This document shows, one piece after another, positions 17,938 through 26,368 of a stretch of DNA of 64,000 nucleotides. Numbering within the stretch: position 1 is the first letter of the stretch; each line of letters begins with the position of its first letter. Under the pieces are notes generated by a model. That model was given only the letters and a program-made list of their open reading frames with translations. It made no database searches and had not been told where the DNA came from. The stretch comes from Paenibacillus prosopidis (GTDB lineage Bacteria; Bacillota; Bacilli; Paenibacillales; Paenibacillaceae): positions 1-64,000 of the forward strand of contig NZ_QPJD01000014.1 in the NCBI RefSeq assembly GCF_003337375.1, in the 5' to 3' direction. The translations under genes and the position numbers were made by a program.

Positions 17938-18660
17938 ATGGATGAGACGCTACAGTGGTTTATAAAACGAATGGAGGAGGGCGGGATTCCGCTCTCTTCC
18001 GGTCAACTCGAACAGTTTGACACTTATTTTCGTTTGCTTGTTGAATGGAATGAGAAGATGAATTTAACAGGAATCACGGAAAGAGATGCTGTATATGAAA
18101 AGCATTTTTTCGATTCCGTTTCTCTTTCTTTTTTCACAAATATGAGTAACGTGCGAAAACTTGCGGATATTGGTTCAGGTGCAGGATTCCCAAGTATTCC
18201 TCTGAAAATTTGCTTTCCACATTTGCAAGTCATGATTGTTGATTCATTAAACAAAAGAATTCAATTTCTTACTCATCTGAAGGAGCAGCTCGGTCTAGAT
18301 GAAGTCGTTTGCGTACATGGCCGTGCTGAAGACATTGCTCAATTGCCTGCTCATCGAGACAGCTATGACCTAGTAACGGCACGTGCTGTTGCTCGTCTGA
18401 ATGTCTTGAATGAGTTTTGTCTGCCATTCGTAAGGAAGGGTGGTCTATTTGCTGCGATGAAAGGCTCACAATCTGATGAAGAGGTTCGAGAAGCTTCATT
18501 CAGCTTGCGAGAGCTAAAAGGTAAAATTAAATCACTACATCAGTTAACGCTTCCTAATGAGCAATCTCAACGTCATATCGTAATAATAGAAAAAACAGAT
18601 GCTACGCCTCGTAAATATCCGAGAAAAGCGGGAACTCCTCTTAAACAACCGCTTTTATAA
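17938..18660 (+). CDS. rsmG: 16S rRNA m7G527 methyltransferase RsmG (GidB)
   Basis: A 240-residue SAM-dependent methyltransferase. The SAM loop is LADIGSGAGFPSIPLKI near residue 75, preceded by EWNEKMNLTGI, and followed by VTARAVARLNVLNEFCLPFVRKGG. It methylates G527 of 16S rRNA; loss is known to give low-level streptomycin resistance. It is in an operon with mnmG (5-nt gap). The C-terminal basic tail (RKYPRKAGTPLKQ) is typical of the family. Confidence 0.97.
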   Translation: MDETLQWFIKRMEEGGIPLSSGQLEQFDTYFRLLVEWNEKMNLTGITERDAVYEKHFFDSVSLSFFTNMSNVRKLADIGSGAGFPSIPLKICFPHLQVMIVDSLNKRIQFLTHLKEQLGLDEVVCVHGRAEDIAQLPAHRDSYDLVTARAVARLNVLNEFCLPFVRKGGLFAAMKGSQSDEEVREASFSLRELKGKIKSLHQLTLPNEQSQRHIVIIEKTDATPRKYPRKAGTPLKQPLL

Positions 18661-18674
18661 ATGGCTTTGAATAA

Positions 18675-18690
18675 TGTTCCACGTGAAACA
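18675..18690. promoter_or_regulatory. parS: parS site (ParB/Spo0J and possibly origin segregation)
   Basis: TGTTCCACGTGAAACA fits the Firmicute parS consensus TGTTnCACGTGAAACA with the degenerate position as C. It lies in non-coding DNA just after rsmG, close to oriC and to the parAB genes, where ParB loading and SMC recruitment are expected. Confidence 0.93.
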
Positions 18691-18968
18691 TCTACAACTT
18701 ATTTGTGAGCAAGATGATTGATGACGCAACAATAATATGTAACAATTATGTGATCTCAGCAGGTGTCAAGCAGGAGATCGTTTAGCATAAGTCGAATTTA
18801 ATGGGTAAGTGAAGAAAATGGTCGATGCCATTGTGTAAATGAAGCCACTTCAGTTATTACCAAACAACTTTTCTCACAGATATTCGCTCAGAAGCATTGG
18901 CTTGCATTTTTTACAGTTCTATCAAATAAGCATAGTCATGGACACTAACCAACCTTGCTGCTGAAGCG

Positions 18969-18985
18969 AGTTTATTGCACAAACC
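18969..18985. repeat. solitary copy of the mnmG-leader hairpin motif
   Basis: AGTTTATTGCACAAACC matches the head of tandem unit 5 upstream of mnmG (AGGTTTGTTGCACAAACC) except for a one-base gap and one substitution. It stands alone in the rsmG-noc spacer, 2.9 kb from the array. Confidence 0.55.
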
Positions 18986-19148
18986 TTGCAGCTGCCTTTT
19001 GCGAAATATGACCATTTATAAGTTTTACATTTGTAGATTGGTTATTTTAAACAGCGATAAGTTGCTTTTTGATTATAGTCATTAAAGCTGTTGCGCTTAG
19101 GTTAGCTAATTTCAAGGTTTATCTCATGATCGGGTGGTAATTATCGAT

Positions 19149-19967
19149 ATGAAAGAACAATTTTCTCGTTTGTTCGGTTTGGCTGAACAGCGCATAGCTC
19201 AAGAAGAAGTTCGGCAAATACCGATTCATGAAATTGATCCGAGTCCCTTTCAGCCTCGAACGATCTTTGATGACGAACGGATAGATGAATTATGCCAAAC
19301 GATCAAGACGCATGGTGTCATTCAGCCTATCGTTGTTCGCATGCGCAATGGAAGGTATGAAATCATTGCAGGAGAACGCCGTTGGCGTGCGGTAACAAAG
19401 CTAGGTTACGAGACTATACCTGGTATTATTCGTGAGTTTAATGACTCACAGACCGCTTCAATTGCTTTAATTGAAAACCTTCAAAGAGAAGGGTTGTCTG
19501 CTATAGAAGAAGCGATAGCCTATCAGAAGTTAATTGAGCTTCATCAACTTACACAAGAAAGCTTAGCTCAACGTTTAGGCAAAAGCCAATCAACGATTGC
19601 CAACAAATTGCGATTGTTAGTGCTTAGTGATACGATTAAAATTGCCTTAATGGAGCGCAAAATTACAGAACGGCATGCTCGTGCATTACTATCGCTTGAT
19701 AGTGAAGAACTGCAGCATAGAGTACTGGAAGAAATTATTGCAAAGGATTTAAACGTTAAGCAAACCGAAGTGAGGATTGCATTTTTGAAAGAATCTACGA
19801 AATTGAAGAAAGCAAAACGGATTTCTTTTACTAAAGATGTACGTTTGGCACTTAATACAATTCGACAATCTATCGAAATGGTCTCTGGCTCGGGATTGCA
19901 GATTAAAACGAATGAAAAGGATCATGATGACCATTATGAAATTGTTATCCAGATCCCGAAAAGATAA
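19149..19967 (+). CDS. noc: nucleoid occlusion protein Noc (ParB-family)
   Basis: A 272-residue ParB paralogue starting MKEQFSRLFGLAEQRIAQEE. The short amphipathic N-terminus matches the membrane-binding helix of Noc. The CTPase/ParB core is visible as DPSPFQPRTIFDDE, HGVIQPIVVR and EIIAGERRWRA. The HTH region is SLAQRLGKSQSTIANKLRLL. It blocks division over the nucleoid. I chose ATG 19149 over GTG 19134 because of GGTGG about 11 nt upstream and similarity of the N-terminus to Noc. It lies between rsmG and parA, the standard position. Confidence 0.92.
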   Translation: MKEQFSRLFGLAEQRIAQEEVRQIPIHEIDPSPFQPRTIFDDERIDELCQTIKTHGVIQPIVVRMRNGRYEIIAGERRWRAVTKLGYETIPGIIREFNDSQTASIALIENLQREGLSAIEEAIAYQKLIELHQLTQESLAQRLGKSQSTIANKLRLLVLSDTIKIALMERKITERHARALLSLDSEELQHRVLEEIIAKDLNVKQTEVRIAFLKESTKLKKAKRISFTKDVRLALNTIRQSIEMVSGSGLQIKTNEKDHDDHYEIVIQIPKR

Positions 19968-20040
19968 AATGAGAGTGCACAATTAGATATATTAAGTAGC
20001 GTAATTATCGAAAAATCGCTCCAATTATACTTATTAAGTG

Positions 20041-20062
20041 CCGTCCTCGTTGAGGGCGGCGA
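20041..20062 (+). terminator. GC-rich hairpin after noc
   Basis: GCCGTCCTC-GTT-GAGGGCGGC forms a strong hairpin 75 nt after noc but lacks a T run, so termination is uncertain; it may instead be a transcript-end or leader structure of parA. Confidence 0.4.
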
Positions 20063-20148
20063 TGCCATTTATAGCTAAAGTTCATTAATTTCATAACATC
20101 ATGTAAACAGCATAATAAAGTTGTACTACACATAGAGGTGAGCCGGTT

Positions 20149-20922
20149 TTGTCGAAAATTATTGCAATTGCGAATCAGAAGGGCGGTGTCGGAAAGACGA
20201 CAACGTCTGTTAATTTAGCTGCTTGTCTAGCATCGCTAGGCAAGAAAGTATTACTAGTTGATATTGATCCACAAGGGAACACAACAAGTGGACTCGGTGT
20301 CAACAAAGGGGATGTAAGCAATTGTATTTATGATGTGCTTATAAACGAAGTCCATCCCAAAGATGCCATGTTAGATACGAATGTTTCTGGATTGAAAATC
20401 ATCCCAGCTACGATCCAGCTTGCCGGAGCGGAAATTGAGTTAGTTCCAACTATATCTCGTGAGCTTCGTTTGAAGAAATCTTTGCATATGGTTAAAGATC
20501 AGTTTGATTATATTTTAATTGATTGCCCGCCATCACTCGGTATATTAACGATCAATTCATTAACTGCGGCTGATTCTGTTCTTATTCCCATTCAATGCGA
20601 ATATTATGCGCTTGAAGGCTTGAGTCAACTATTGAACACGGTTCGACTCGTTCAGAAGCATTTGAATACATCGCTACAGATTGAAGGCGTTCTACTGACG
20701 ATGCTTGATGCAAGAACGAATCTTGGCATTCAAGTTATTGAAGAGGTCAAAAAATATTTTCAACAGAAAGTGTATCAAACTATTATTCCGCGTAACGTTC
20801 GACTGAGTGAAGCGCCATCGCACGGACAAGCAATTATCACTTACGATCCTCGATCTAAAGGTGCAGAAGTTTATCTTGAACTCGCGAAGGAAGTGATCAT
20901 GTATGAGCAAGCGGCTAGGTAG
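20149..20922 (+). CDS. parA: chromosome partitioning ATPase ParA (Soj)
   Basis: A 257-residue deviant Walker ATPase: KGGVGKTTTSVNLAA (residues about 11-25) with the signature lysine, VDIDPQGNTTSGLG and IDCPPSLGILTINSL. It forms ATP-dependent dimers on DNA, works with ParB at the origin, and in Bacillus modulates DnaA. The start is TTG at 20149 with GAGGTGA about 8 nt upstream. It overlaps parB by 20 nt. Confidence 0.96.
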   Translation: MSKIIAIANQKGGVGKTTTSVNLAACLASLGKKVLLVDIDPQGNTTSGLGVNKGDVSNCIYDVLINEVHPKDAMLDTNVSGLKIIPATIQLAGAEIELVPTISRELRLKKSLHMVKDQFDYILIDCPPSLGILTINSLTAADSVLIPIQCEYYALEGLSQLLNTVRLVQKHLNTSLQIEGVLLTMLDARTNLGIQVIEEVKKYFQQKVYQTIIPRNVRLSEAPSHGQAIITYDPRSKGAEVYLELAKEVIMYEQAAR

Positions 20923-21754
20923 AGGGCTGGATGCGCTTATTCCATCGCTTTCTGTAAATGACGATGATAAAGTCATTGAGATATCATTATCTCAATTGAG
21001 ACCGAATCCATATCAGCCACGGAAAACATTTGATGAAGATTCCATAAAAGAATTAGCAGAGTCGATTAAACAACACGGCGTTATTCAACCTATTATCGTA
21101 CGTACTGTTTTAAAGGGTTATGAAATTATAGCAGGGGAGAGACGTTTCCGTGCATCGCAATACTGCGGGAATTCAACGGTACCTGCTGTAGTTAGATCGT
21201 TTACAGATCAGCAAGTGATGGAAATCGCTTTGATCGAAAACCTGCAGCGTGAGGACCTTAATGCGATAGAAGTGGCAATTGCTTATCAAGCGCTTATCGA
21301 TAAATTTAAGCTGACACAAGAAGAATTGTCGATGAAGGTTGGTAAATCCCGATCTCATATTGCAAACTTTGTTCGGCTGCTTAGTTTACCAGCTGAAATA
21401 AAAGATAATGTTTCACGTGGAACAATTTCCATGGGACATGCAAGAGCATTAGTTGGTGTTAAAGATGAAAGTGTTCAGAAGGAATTGGCAGATCTAATTG
21501 TTTCTTTGGAGTGGAGCGTACGGGAGCTGGAAGAGGCTATTCAGAAGCTCGATACAAAGCAACCGGAGGATAAAACAAAGCCGAAGCAGAAGAAACGTGA
21601 TCCTTATATTGATCATTTAGAGGAATCATTGCGGGAACGATTTAAAACAACGGTAAAGATTAAACAGCAAAAAGATAAAGGTAAAATTGAACTTCAATAC
21701 TATAGTAAACAAGATTTAGAACGACTGCTAGAATTGCTCCAATACATGGCATAA
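20903..21754 (+). CDS. parB: chromosome partitioning protein ParB (Spo0J)
   Basis: A 283-residue CTPase clamp that loads at parS. The N-terminus RLGRGLDALIPS is the ParA-stimulating segment. The core motifs are NPYQPRKTFDEDSIKELAESI, GVIQPIIVR and IIAGERRFRAS, the HTH is ELSMKVGKSRSHIANFVRLL, and a C-terminal dimerisation domain follows. The start overlaps parA by 20 nt, implying coupled translation. A second parS lies inside the gene. Confidence 0.96.
   Translation: MSKRLGRGLDALIPSLSVNDDDKVIEISLSQLRPNPYQPRKTFDEDSIKELAESIKQHGVIQPIIVRTVLKGYEIIAGERRFRASQYCGNSTVPAVVRSFTDQQVMEIALIENLQREDLNAIEVAIAYQALIDKFKLTQEELSMKVGKSRSHIANFVRLLSLPAEIKDNVSRGTISMGHARALVGVKDESVQKELADLIVSLEWSVRELEEAIQKLDTKQPEDKTKPKQKKRDPYIDHLEESLRERFKTTVKIKQQKDKGKIELQYYSKQDLERLLELLQYMA
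21409..21424. promoter_or_regulatory. parS: parS site inside parB
   Basis: TGTTTCACGTGGAACA is a perfect palindrome except for the central-flank position and is one base from TGTTTCACGTGAAACA. An intragenic parS in spo0J also exists in B. subtilis. The coding sequence is preserved (NVSRGTIS). Confidence 0.88.
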
Positions 21755-21767
21755 GCAGTACCTAAAT

Positions 21768-21821
21768 ATGGCATACCTAAGTTGTAATCTTCCTTTTGAA
21801 AGATTAAACTAGGTATGCCAT
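21768..21821. terminator. long nested inverted repeat after parB
   Basis: Outer arms ATGGCATACCTA and TAGGTATGCCAT (12 bp) enclose inner arms TAATCTT and AAGATTA. The whole 54-nt segment can therefore form one extended stem between parB and the next gene. It lacks a T run (TGTTGTGAGC follows), so it is either a non-canonical terminator or an RNA-stability or protein-binding structure. Confidence 0.5.
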
Positions 21822-21857
21822 TGTTGTGAGCAATTTGATGCGGAAGGTGTGAAAAAC

Positions 21858-23030
21858 TTGGTAAATAGTGAACAATCGGTAATTTATTTAGACCATGCGG
21901 CAACCTCATGGCCGAAGCCGCCAGCCGTTACGGAGGCAGTTGTACAAGCCATGTTAAACGATGCAGCCAATCCAGGTCGAGGCAGTCATACCATGGCAGT
22001 CCGGGCAAGTCGTGTATTGTTTGATACAAGAAAACAATTAAGCAAGCTTTTTAATATAAAAAACCCAAATGATATCGCGTTTACTTCAAATACGACAATG
22101 GCGTTAAATATGGCGATAAAAGGGTGGCTCAAGCCAGGAGATCATGTTATTGCCACATCAGTTGAGCATAATTCAGTTAGACGTCCATTATATTATTTAG
22201 AGCAAACCATTGGTGTCGAAGTGACCTATATTGAAGCTGATGATCGTGGAAATATTCAACTGGATGATGTAGCGAAAGCGATTCGGCCGAATACGACTTT
22301 AGCTGTCGTTAATCATAGCTCTAACCTGTTAGGAACGATATTGCCAATTGCAGAAATAGCAGAACTTACAAGTAAACACAATATAAAGCTGCTCGTTGAT
22401 GCAGCACAAAGCGCGGGTATCCTTCCAATTGACGTTCGCGCGATGGGGATTCATATGCTTGCTTTTCCAGGGCATAAGGGTTTGCTTGGTCCACAAGGCA
22501 CAGGAGGACTATATATCGATCCTGAGCTTGACCTGGAACCGTTGCTGCATGGCGGGACTGGAAGTCAATCAGAGGCGCGTGAGCAGCCTCACGTAAGACC
22601 TGACAGATATGAGGCAGGGACACAAAATACACCAGGATTGGCAGGCCTCAAAATGGGTGTGCAGCATGTCCTGAATGAGACGGTGCAGAACATCCATACT
22701 AAGGAATGGACGCTGGCCCAAAGGCTCATGCAAGGACTTCTGCCGCTGCGGGGCGTAAGGCTTCTTGGCCCTGAACTTGGGAAACAACGAACAGGAATAG
22801 TCGCGTTTAATGTAGATGGAATTGATCCTTCCGAGCTGTCGTTTATTTTGGACCAGCATTATCGAATAGCAGTCCGCGCAGGCTTTCACTGTACGCCGCT
22901 CGCACATGCTTGTGCAGGAACTTCAATGACAGGCGCGATCCGAGCTAGTGTAGGCATATATACAACAGAAGCAGAGGTAGATGCATTAACGGAAGCCATC
23001 AAAGAAATATCACAGCAATATGGGGCATAG
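21858..23030 (+). CDS. class V aminotransferase / cysteine desulfurase family protein
   Basis: A PLP enzyme of about 390 residues. IYLDHAATSWPKP at the N-terminus, the cofactor histidine in SVEHNSVRRPL, VDAAQSAG (PLP-contacting aspartate), and the Schiff-base lysine in AFPGHKGLLGPQGTGGLY are all present. An active-site loop cysteine is plausible in FHCTPLAHACAGT. This fits the SufS/CsdA-like 'cysteine desulfurase family' that frees sulfur from cysteine. I prefer TTG 21858, with AAGG 10 nt upstream, to GTG 21849, which lies on top of the ribosome site. The acceptor for the sulfur is unknown. Confidence 0.85.
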   Translation: MVNSEQSVIYLDHAATSWPKPPAVTEAVVQAMLNDAANPGRGSHTMAVRASRVLFDTRKQLSKLFNIKNPNDIAFTSNTTMALNMAIKGWLKPGDHVIATSVEHNSVRRPLYYLEQTIGVEVTYIEADDRGNIQLDDVAKAIRPNTTLAVVNHSSNLLGTILPIAEIAELTSKHNIKLLVDAAQSAGILPIDVRAMGIHMLAFPGHKGLLGPQGTGGLYIDPELDLEPLLHGGTGSQSEAREQPHVRPDRYEAGTQNTPGLAGLKMGVQHVLNETVQNIHTKEWTLAQRLMQGLLPLRGVRLLGPELGKQRTGIVAFNVDGIDPSELSFILDQHYRIAVRAGFHCTPLAHACAGTSMTGAIRASVGIYTTEAEVDALTEAIKEISQQYGA

Positions 23031-23057
23031 TCACAAACTGGGGGCGGAAGAAGAACG

Positions 23058-23540
23058 ATGGAAGATTGGACATCAAATCCGATGAATGCAGTGACGGTGG
23101 TCTTAGTGTTATTAGTCATTGTTTTGTTCATTTGGATTGCAGTCATCGGAGGACGGCTAAAAAAACTAAGAAAACAATATACAGCGGTAATGGGGAACAC
23201 AGGTGTTACTGATTTTGAAAAAGTTATTATTGAGTTGAGGGAAGGACTTGCAGGGCAACAGCAAGAAGCAATGCAATTGAAAGCACAGCTTAAAGACATG
23301 CAGATTGCGTTACCGCAGCAAAAAGGTAAAATAGGCATTCATCGCTACAATGCATTCTCCGATCGGGGAAGCGACCTGAGCTTCTCCATTGCAATCATAA
23401 ATGAAGCGAAAGATGGAGCTGTTTTTTCAGGTCTTCATAGCAGAGATAATACTTACGTCTATGCTAAGCCGATTGATAAAGGGGAGTCCCCTTATCCATT
23501 AACGCCGGAAGAACGGAAAGCAATTCTGGATGCCAAATAA
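23058..23540 (+). CDS. DUF4446 family membrane-anchored protein
   Basis: A 160-residue protein with one N-terminal transmembrane segment (AVTVVLVLLVIVLFIWIAVIGG, described here by its ends), a coiled-coil stretch (about 40-85) and a C-terminal globular part with GKIGIHRYNAFSDRGSDLSFSIA. That motif is typical of DUF4446, a Firmicute family usually near parB/yyaC. No enzymatic motif is visible and the function is unknown. Confidence 0.8.
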   Translation: MEDWTSNPMNAVTVVLVLLVIVLFIWIAVIGGRLKKLRKQYTAVMGNTGVTDFEKVIIELREGLAGQQQEAMQLKAQLKDMQIALPQQKGKIGIHRYNAFSDRGSDLSFSIAIINEAKDGAVFSGLHSRDNTYVYAKPIDKGESPYPLTPEERKAILDAK

Positions 23541-23560
23541 ATAAGAATTTTAAAAAAGTC

Positions 23561-24169
23561 TCAAGAGTTGTCGGCAGCAGCCGTTTGTTCTCTTGCGCCA
23601 GTTATTAAATGAGCATGGTTAGCAATAGCAGTAAACAAGCTTAATGAAATAATATCTGCCATTTTCATAACCAGGTGGAGTCGAGTATTTTGCAATACAA
23701 AATACTCCATGAAGCCGCCTACGTTCACAATACCGGTAATATGGATATCACCGACAGGCGGCAAATCTTTGTTAACTCCAGCGCCAGGACGAACAGGGCC
23801 AACTCCAACTTGTATGCAGCCTACGCTTGATACTTGACCAAGGCATGCGTCTATACCGATAACGAACGGTTTATGGAAGCGCCGATTGATTTCTAATAAA
23901 GTGTCATCCAAATTCATTGCATGAACGGGATCCTCTAGTGTGCCGAATAGCTCAAAATGAGGGCTTCTGTATTTGGATAAAGAAGTTCCGATAAGCGGCC
24001 CTAACGAATCGCCGGTCGAACGATCCGTACCGACGCACACGACGACGATAGGGCGGTTATCGGCCAAATCCTCCAGCATGGATGACAACCGGTTAACCAG
24101 CATTCCGATAACATTAGCCGTTGTGTATGGCACTTTCAAAGGCGTATCCTTAATAAATGGAAGCTTCAT
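23561..24169 (-). CDS. yyaC: spore protease YyaC family protein
   Basis: A 202-residue protein recognised by VCVGTDRSTGDSLGPLIGT, GTLEDPVHAMNLDD and VIGIDACLGQVSSVG. These mark the YyaC family, a Gpr-like (spore protease) fold near oriC in sporulating Bacilli. The position matches yyaC downstream of spo0J in B. subtilis, but here it is transcribed opposite to its neighbours. The start ATG has CGGAGGG upstream. Proteolytic activity is inferred from the family name only. Confidence 0.88.
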   Translation of the reverse strand: MKLPFIKDTPLKVPYTTANVIGMLVNRLSSMLEDLADNRPIVVVCVGTDRSTGDSLGPLIGTSLSKYRSPHFELFGTLEDPVHAMNLDDTLLEINRRFHKPFVIGIDACLGQVSSVGCIQVGVGPVRPGAGVNKDLPPVGDIHITGIVNVGGFMEYFVLQNTRLHLVMKMADIISLSLFTAIANHAHLITGAREQTAAADNS

Positions 24170-24293
24170 AGAATCCCTCCGATATTGCTAATATGTTACT
24201 AGTATATGGATGGGACAACCTTTTTATACTTCAGATAGTTTGATATTTAGATTATGCTTATGAAATAAAAGCAAACTTTCCAGGAGGGTGCTC

Positions 24294-24533
24294 ATGTTAA
24301 TTGCATTTGATTCTACTCAGCAGGCTTTGCGGGCAGAAATGTTACTCGAATACGCCGATATAGAAATCGATATTTGTCCGACACCGAAGGAAATAACGGC
24401 AGGGTGTGCGCTTTCGATACATTTTCCTGAAGATGATCTGGTAATGGTGAAGAATGTTATTGTGCAGGAGCAGGTGGAAATTAGGGGTATATTTAAACCG
24501 ATACAAGCAGGATATAAGCAAATAGAGATATAG
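24294..24533 (+). CDS. DUF3343 family protein
   Basis: A 79-residue protein: MLIAFDSTQQALRAEMLLE, then ICPTPKEITAGCALSIHF, which is the DUF3343 signature. It is a small putative 'putative Se/S carrier-like' domain with a single conserved cysteine in AGCALSI. AGGAGGG sits 5 nt before ATG 24294, deciding the start. It is upstream of mscS in what looks like a four-gene cluster. It may relate functionally to the nearby cysteine desulfurase-like gene, which is speculation. Confidence 0.75.
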   Translation: MLIAFDSTQQALRAEMLLEYADIEIDICPTPKEITAGCALSIHFPEDDLVMVKNVIVQEQVEIRGIFKPIQAGYKQIEI

Positions 24534-24568
24534 GACAGGAATGAGCCTGGAGAGAAGGAGGGAAAATC

Positions 24569-25444
24569 ATGCCAATCAAAAAAGGATATGAAGAAGCTGT
24601 TAGCTGGTTGACTAACGATAAGCTGTGGCAAGGATTTGGACACGCTGCACTGCGGGTATTGCTTATCTTGTTAATTGGACGGATTCTTTTGTGGGTCATA
24701 CATAAAACCATTGATCGGGTAGTGCTTGAGCGTGAGAGCAAGCGGATGTCTACCTATGGAAGACGAATGACGACTGTAGCGAAGCTTATGAAAAACGTAG
24801 TATCGTATGTCATTTATTTTATTACGGCCATGCTAATTTTGTCCGAGTTCGGAATTGATTTGGGCCCGTTACTGGCTGGAGCAGGAGTGCTGGGGCTGGC
24901 GATTGGATTTGGCGCCCAGAGCTTGGTTAAAGATATCATTACAGGTTTTTTTATTGTATTGGAGGATCAGTTCGCGGTAGGAGACGTTATTCAAACCGGT
25001 CAGTTTAAAGGGACAGTTGAAATGATCGGACTCCGCACAACCAGAATTCAAAGCTGGACAGGTGAATTGCATATCATCCCCAACGGGATGATCAATGAGG
25101 TAACGAACTTTTCTATCAACAATTCATTGGCTATTGTCGATATATCCATTGCATTTGAAGAAGAGGTGGACCGCGCATTAGAGGTCATTCGGTCTACGAT
25201 GATTAGCATGAAGGACGAAAATCTCGTTAACGCGCCGGAAGTGCTCGGGATACAAGCGATTGCTCCTACAGGAGTAACGATTCGGGTTATTGCCGAATGC
25301 CTTCCGAACTCCCATCCAATCATTTCGCGTAAAATGAATATGGAGATTAAAAAAGCATTAGATGCAAGCGGTATTGAAATTCCGTATCCGAGAGTGGTTA
25401 CGTATCACCGCAACGAAAAGGGAGGCGTGAAAGATGGAGCGTAA
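24569..25444 (+). CDS. mscS: MscS-type small-conductance mechanosensitive channel
   Basis: A 291-residue membrane protein with three transmembrane segments. The pore-lining TM3 contains the glycine/alanine pattern LGLAIGFGAQSLVKDIITGFFIVLE (given by its ends), then the beta domain GTVEMIGLRTTRIQSW and a C-terminal alpha/beta vestibule. It releases solutes on hypo-osmotic shock. AGGAGGG precedes the ATG. It overlaps the next gene by 11 nt. Confidence 0.92.
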   Translation: MPIKKGYEEAVSWLTNDKLWQGFGHAALRVLLILLIGRILLWVIHKTIDRVVLERESKRMSTYGRRMTTVAKLMKNVVSYVIYFITAMLILSEFGIDLGPLLAGAGVLGLAIGFGAQSLVKDIITGFFIVLEDQFAVGDVIQTGQFKGTVEMIGLRTTRIQSWTGELHIIPNGMINEVTNFSINNSLAIVDISIAFEEEVDRALEVIRSTMISMKDENLVNAPEVLGIQAIAPTGVTIRVIAECLPNSHPIISRKMNMEIKKALDASGIEIPYPRVVTYHRNEKGGVKDGA

Positions 25445-25652
25445 GCAGTTTGAGCTTGGAGACGTCGTTCAAATGAAAAAACAGCATCCATGCGGTTCAA
25501 ACGAGATGGAAATCATCCGGATGGGAATGGATATCCGCATTAAATGCGTAGGCTGTAAGCATAGTGTCCTTATTCCTAGAGCAAAATTTGAGAAAAATAT
25601 GAAGAAGGTGCTGCGCTCTAAATCGTCAGAAACAAGCGGGTCAGAGATGTAA
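25434..25652 (+). CDS. DUF951 family protein (YyzM-like)
   Basis: A 72-residue protein with FELGDVVQMKKQHPCGSNEMEI and RMGMDIRIKCVGCKHSVLIPR. The CG and CxxC spacing is that of DUF951, a short predicted zinc-binding/nucleic-acid-binding protein next to mscS-like genes near oriC in Bacilli. It is translationally coupled to mscS (11-nt overlap) and has its own GGGAGG. Function unknown. Confidence 0.85.
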   Translation: MERKQFELGDVVQMKKQHPCGSNEMEIIRMGMDIRIKCVGCKHSVLIPRAKFEKNMKKVLRSKSSETSGSEM

Positions 25653-25694
25653 CAATAGTGCAGCAAAAATCCAAAAAATATTTTTGTAAAACAC

Positions 25695-25723
25695 TTGCTT
25701 GAGGACAAGCTATGTGTTAAAAT
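25695..25723 (+). promoter_or_regulatory. promoter of tRNA-Ser
   Basis: TTGCTT (25695-25700), a 17-nt spacer and TAAAAT (25718-25723), ending 13 nt before the tRNA. Spacing and position fit a sigma-A promoter driving a single tRNA transcript. Confidence 0.7.
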
Positions 25724-25736
25724 AATTTTTACATGC

Positions 25737-25827
25737 GGAGAGGTACCCAAGAGGCCCAAGGGGGCTGACTCGAAATCAGCTAGGCGTGTCAAAGCGTGCG
25801 TGGGTTCGAATCCCACCTTCTCCGCCA
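25737..25827 (+). tRNA. tRNA-Ser (anticodon CGA)
   Basis: A 91-nt cloverleaf: acceptor GGAGAGG pairs with CTTCTCC (one G-U), the discriminator G is followed by an encoded CCA, and the anticodon stem CTGA/TCAG encloses CTCGAAA with anticodon CGA reading UCG. A long variable arm (GGCGTGTCAAAGCGTGC region) and T-loop GGTTCGAATCC confirm a class II serine tRNA. Confidence 0.97.
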
Positions 25828-25840
25828 TACATAAACAGTC

Positions 25841-25870
25841 AAACGATTCGGTTGTCGAATCGTTTTTTTT
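25841..25870 (+). terminator. tRNA-Ser terminator
   Basis: AAACGATTCG-GTTGT-CGAATCGTTT followed by a run of T, starting 14 nt after the tRNA: a strong intrinsic terminator. Confidence 0.93.
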
Positions 25871-25900
25871 ATTTCTATAGCGAGAATAGGATGATCAATA

Positions 25901-26368
25901 ATGGGTACGCCAAAGCTGCCGTTAACGGATGGCGAACGAAAGCGTCTTAGAGAAGCAAAGATTAAGCTTGCTGAAGTCACTAATTACTCACCGGCTCAAC
26001 TGAGCGTTAGCTTGAATGTCCCTGAAAATCGGGCTAACACATTAATTGCGCTCGTACAGTTTCAAAACGTGCCGTCTATCGGTCCGAAGCTTGCCTATAA
26101 TTTGGTTGAGTTAGGGTTTTACTCACTTGAGCAGATTAAGAGTGGGGGAGAGAGCGGAGCACAGCTTGTAGAACGCCTGGAGAGACTTCATGGCGTTTGG
26201 ATGGACCCATGTGTGGAAGATGTTATGCGGCTTGCTGTACATCATGCCAGCCATCCAGGCAGCGACAAGCAATGGTGGGACTTTACGACGGAGCGCAAGG
26301 CTTACCGTGAACAGTATGGATATCCGGCCGACCGTCCGAGCAAGGCATGGCATGAATTACGCAAATAG
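25901..26368 (+). CDS. helix-hairpin-helix protein (Cdd1 / 'pathogenicity locus' family)
   Basis: A 155-residue protein with an HhH-like DNA-binding stretch FQNVPSIGPKLAYNLVELGFYSLEQIK (about 55-80), then WMDPCVEDVMRLAVHHAS and QWWDFTTERKAYR. This layout is typical of the small Cdd1-type family found in many bacteria without a settled function. It is a stand-alone gene after the tRNA terminator. Its stop is followed at once by a dispersed repeat element. Confidence 0.8.
   Translation: MGTPKLPLTDGERKRLREAKIKLAEVTNYSPAQLSVSLNVPENRANTLIALVQFQNVPSIGPKLAYNLVELGFYSLEQIKSGGESGAQLVERLERLHGVWMDPCVEDVMRLAVHHASHPGSDKQWWDFTTERKAYREQYGYPADRPSKAWHELRK

Larger units (their letters stand above)
18661..19148. 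other. 488-nt intergenic region rsmG-noc with parS
   Basis: No credible gene is visible. The region holds a parS site at its left end (18675-18690), an isolated copy of the mnmG-upstream hairpin motif (AGTTTATTGCACAAACC, 18969-18985), and A/T-rich DNA before noc. It must also contain the noc promoter, which I could not assign with confidence. Confidence 0.6.

Noticed and set aside
18661..20148. Noc-binding sites (ATTTCCCGGGAAAT type)
   Set aside because: I searched by eye around noc and the origin and saw no convincing match, so none is claimed.
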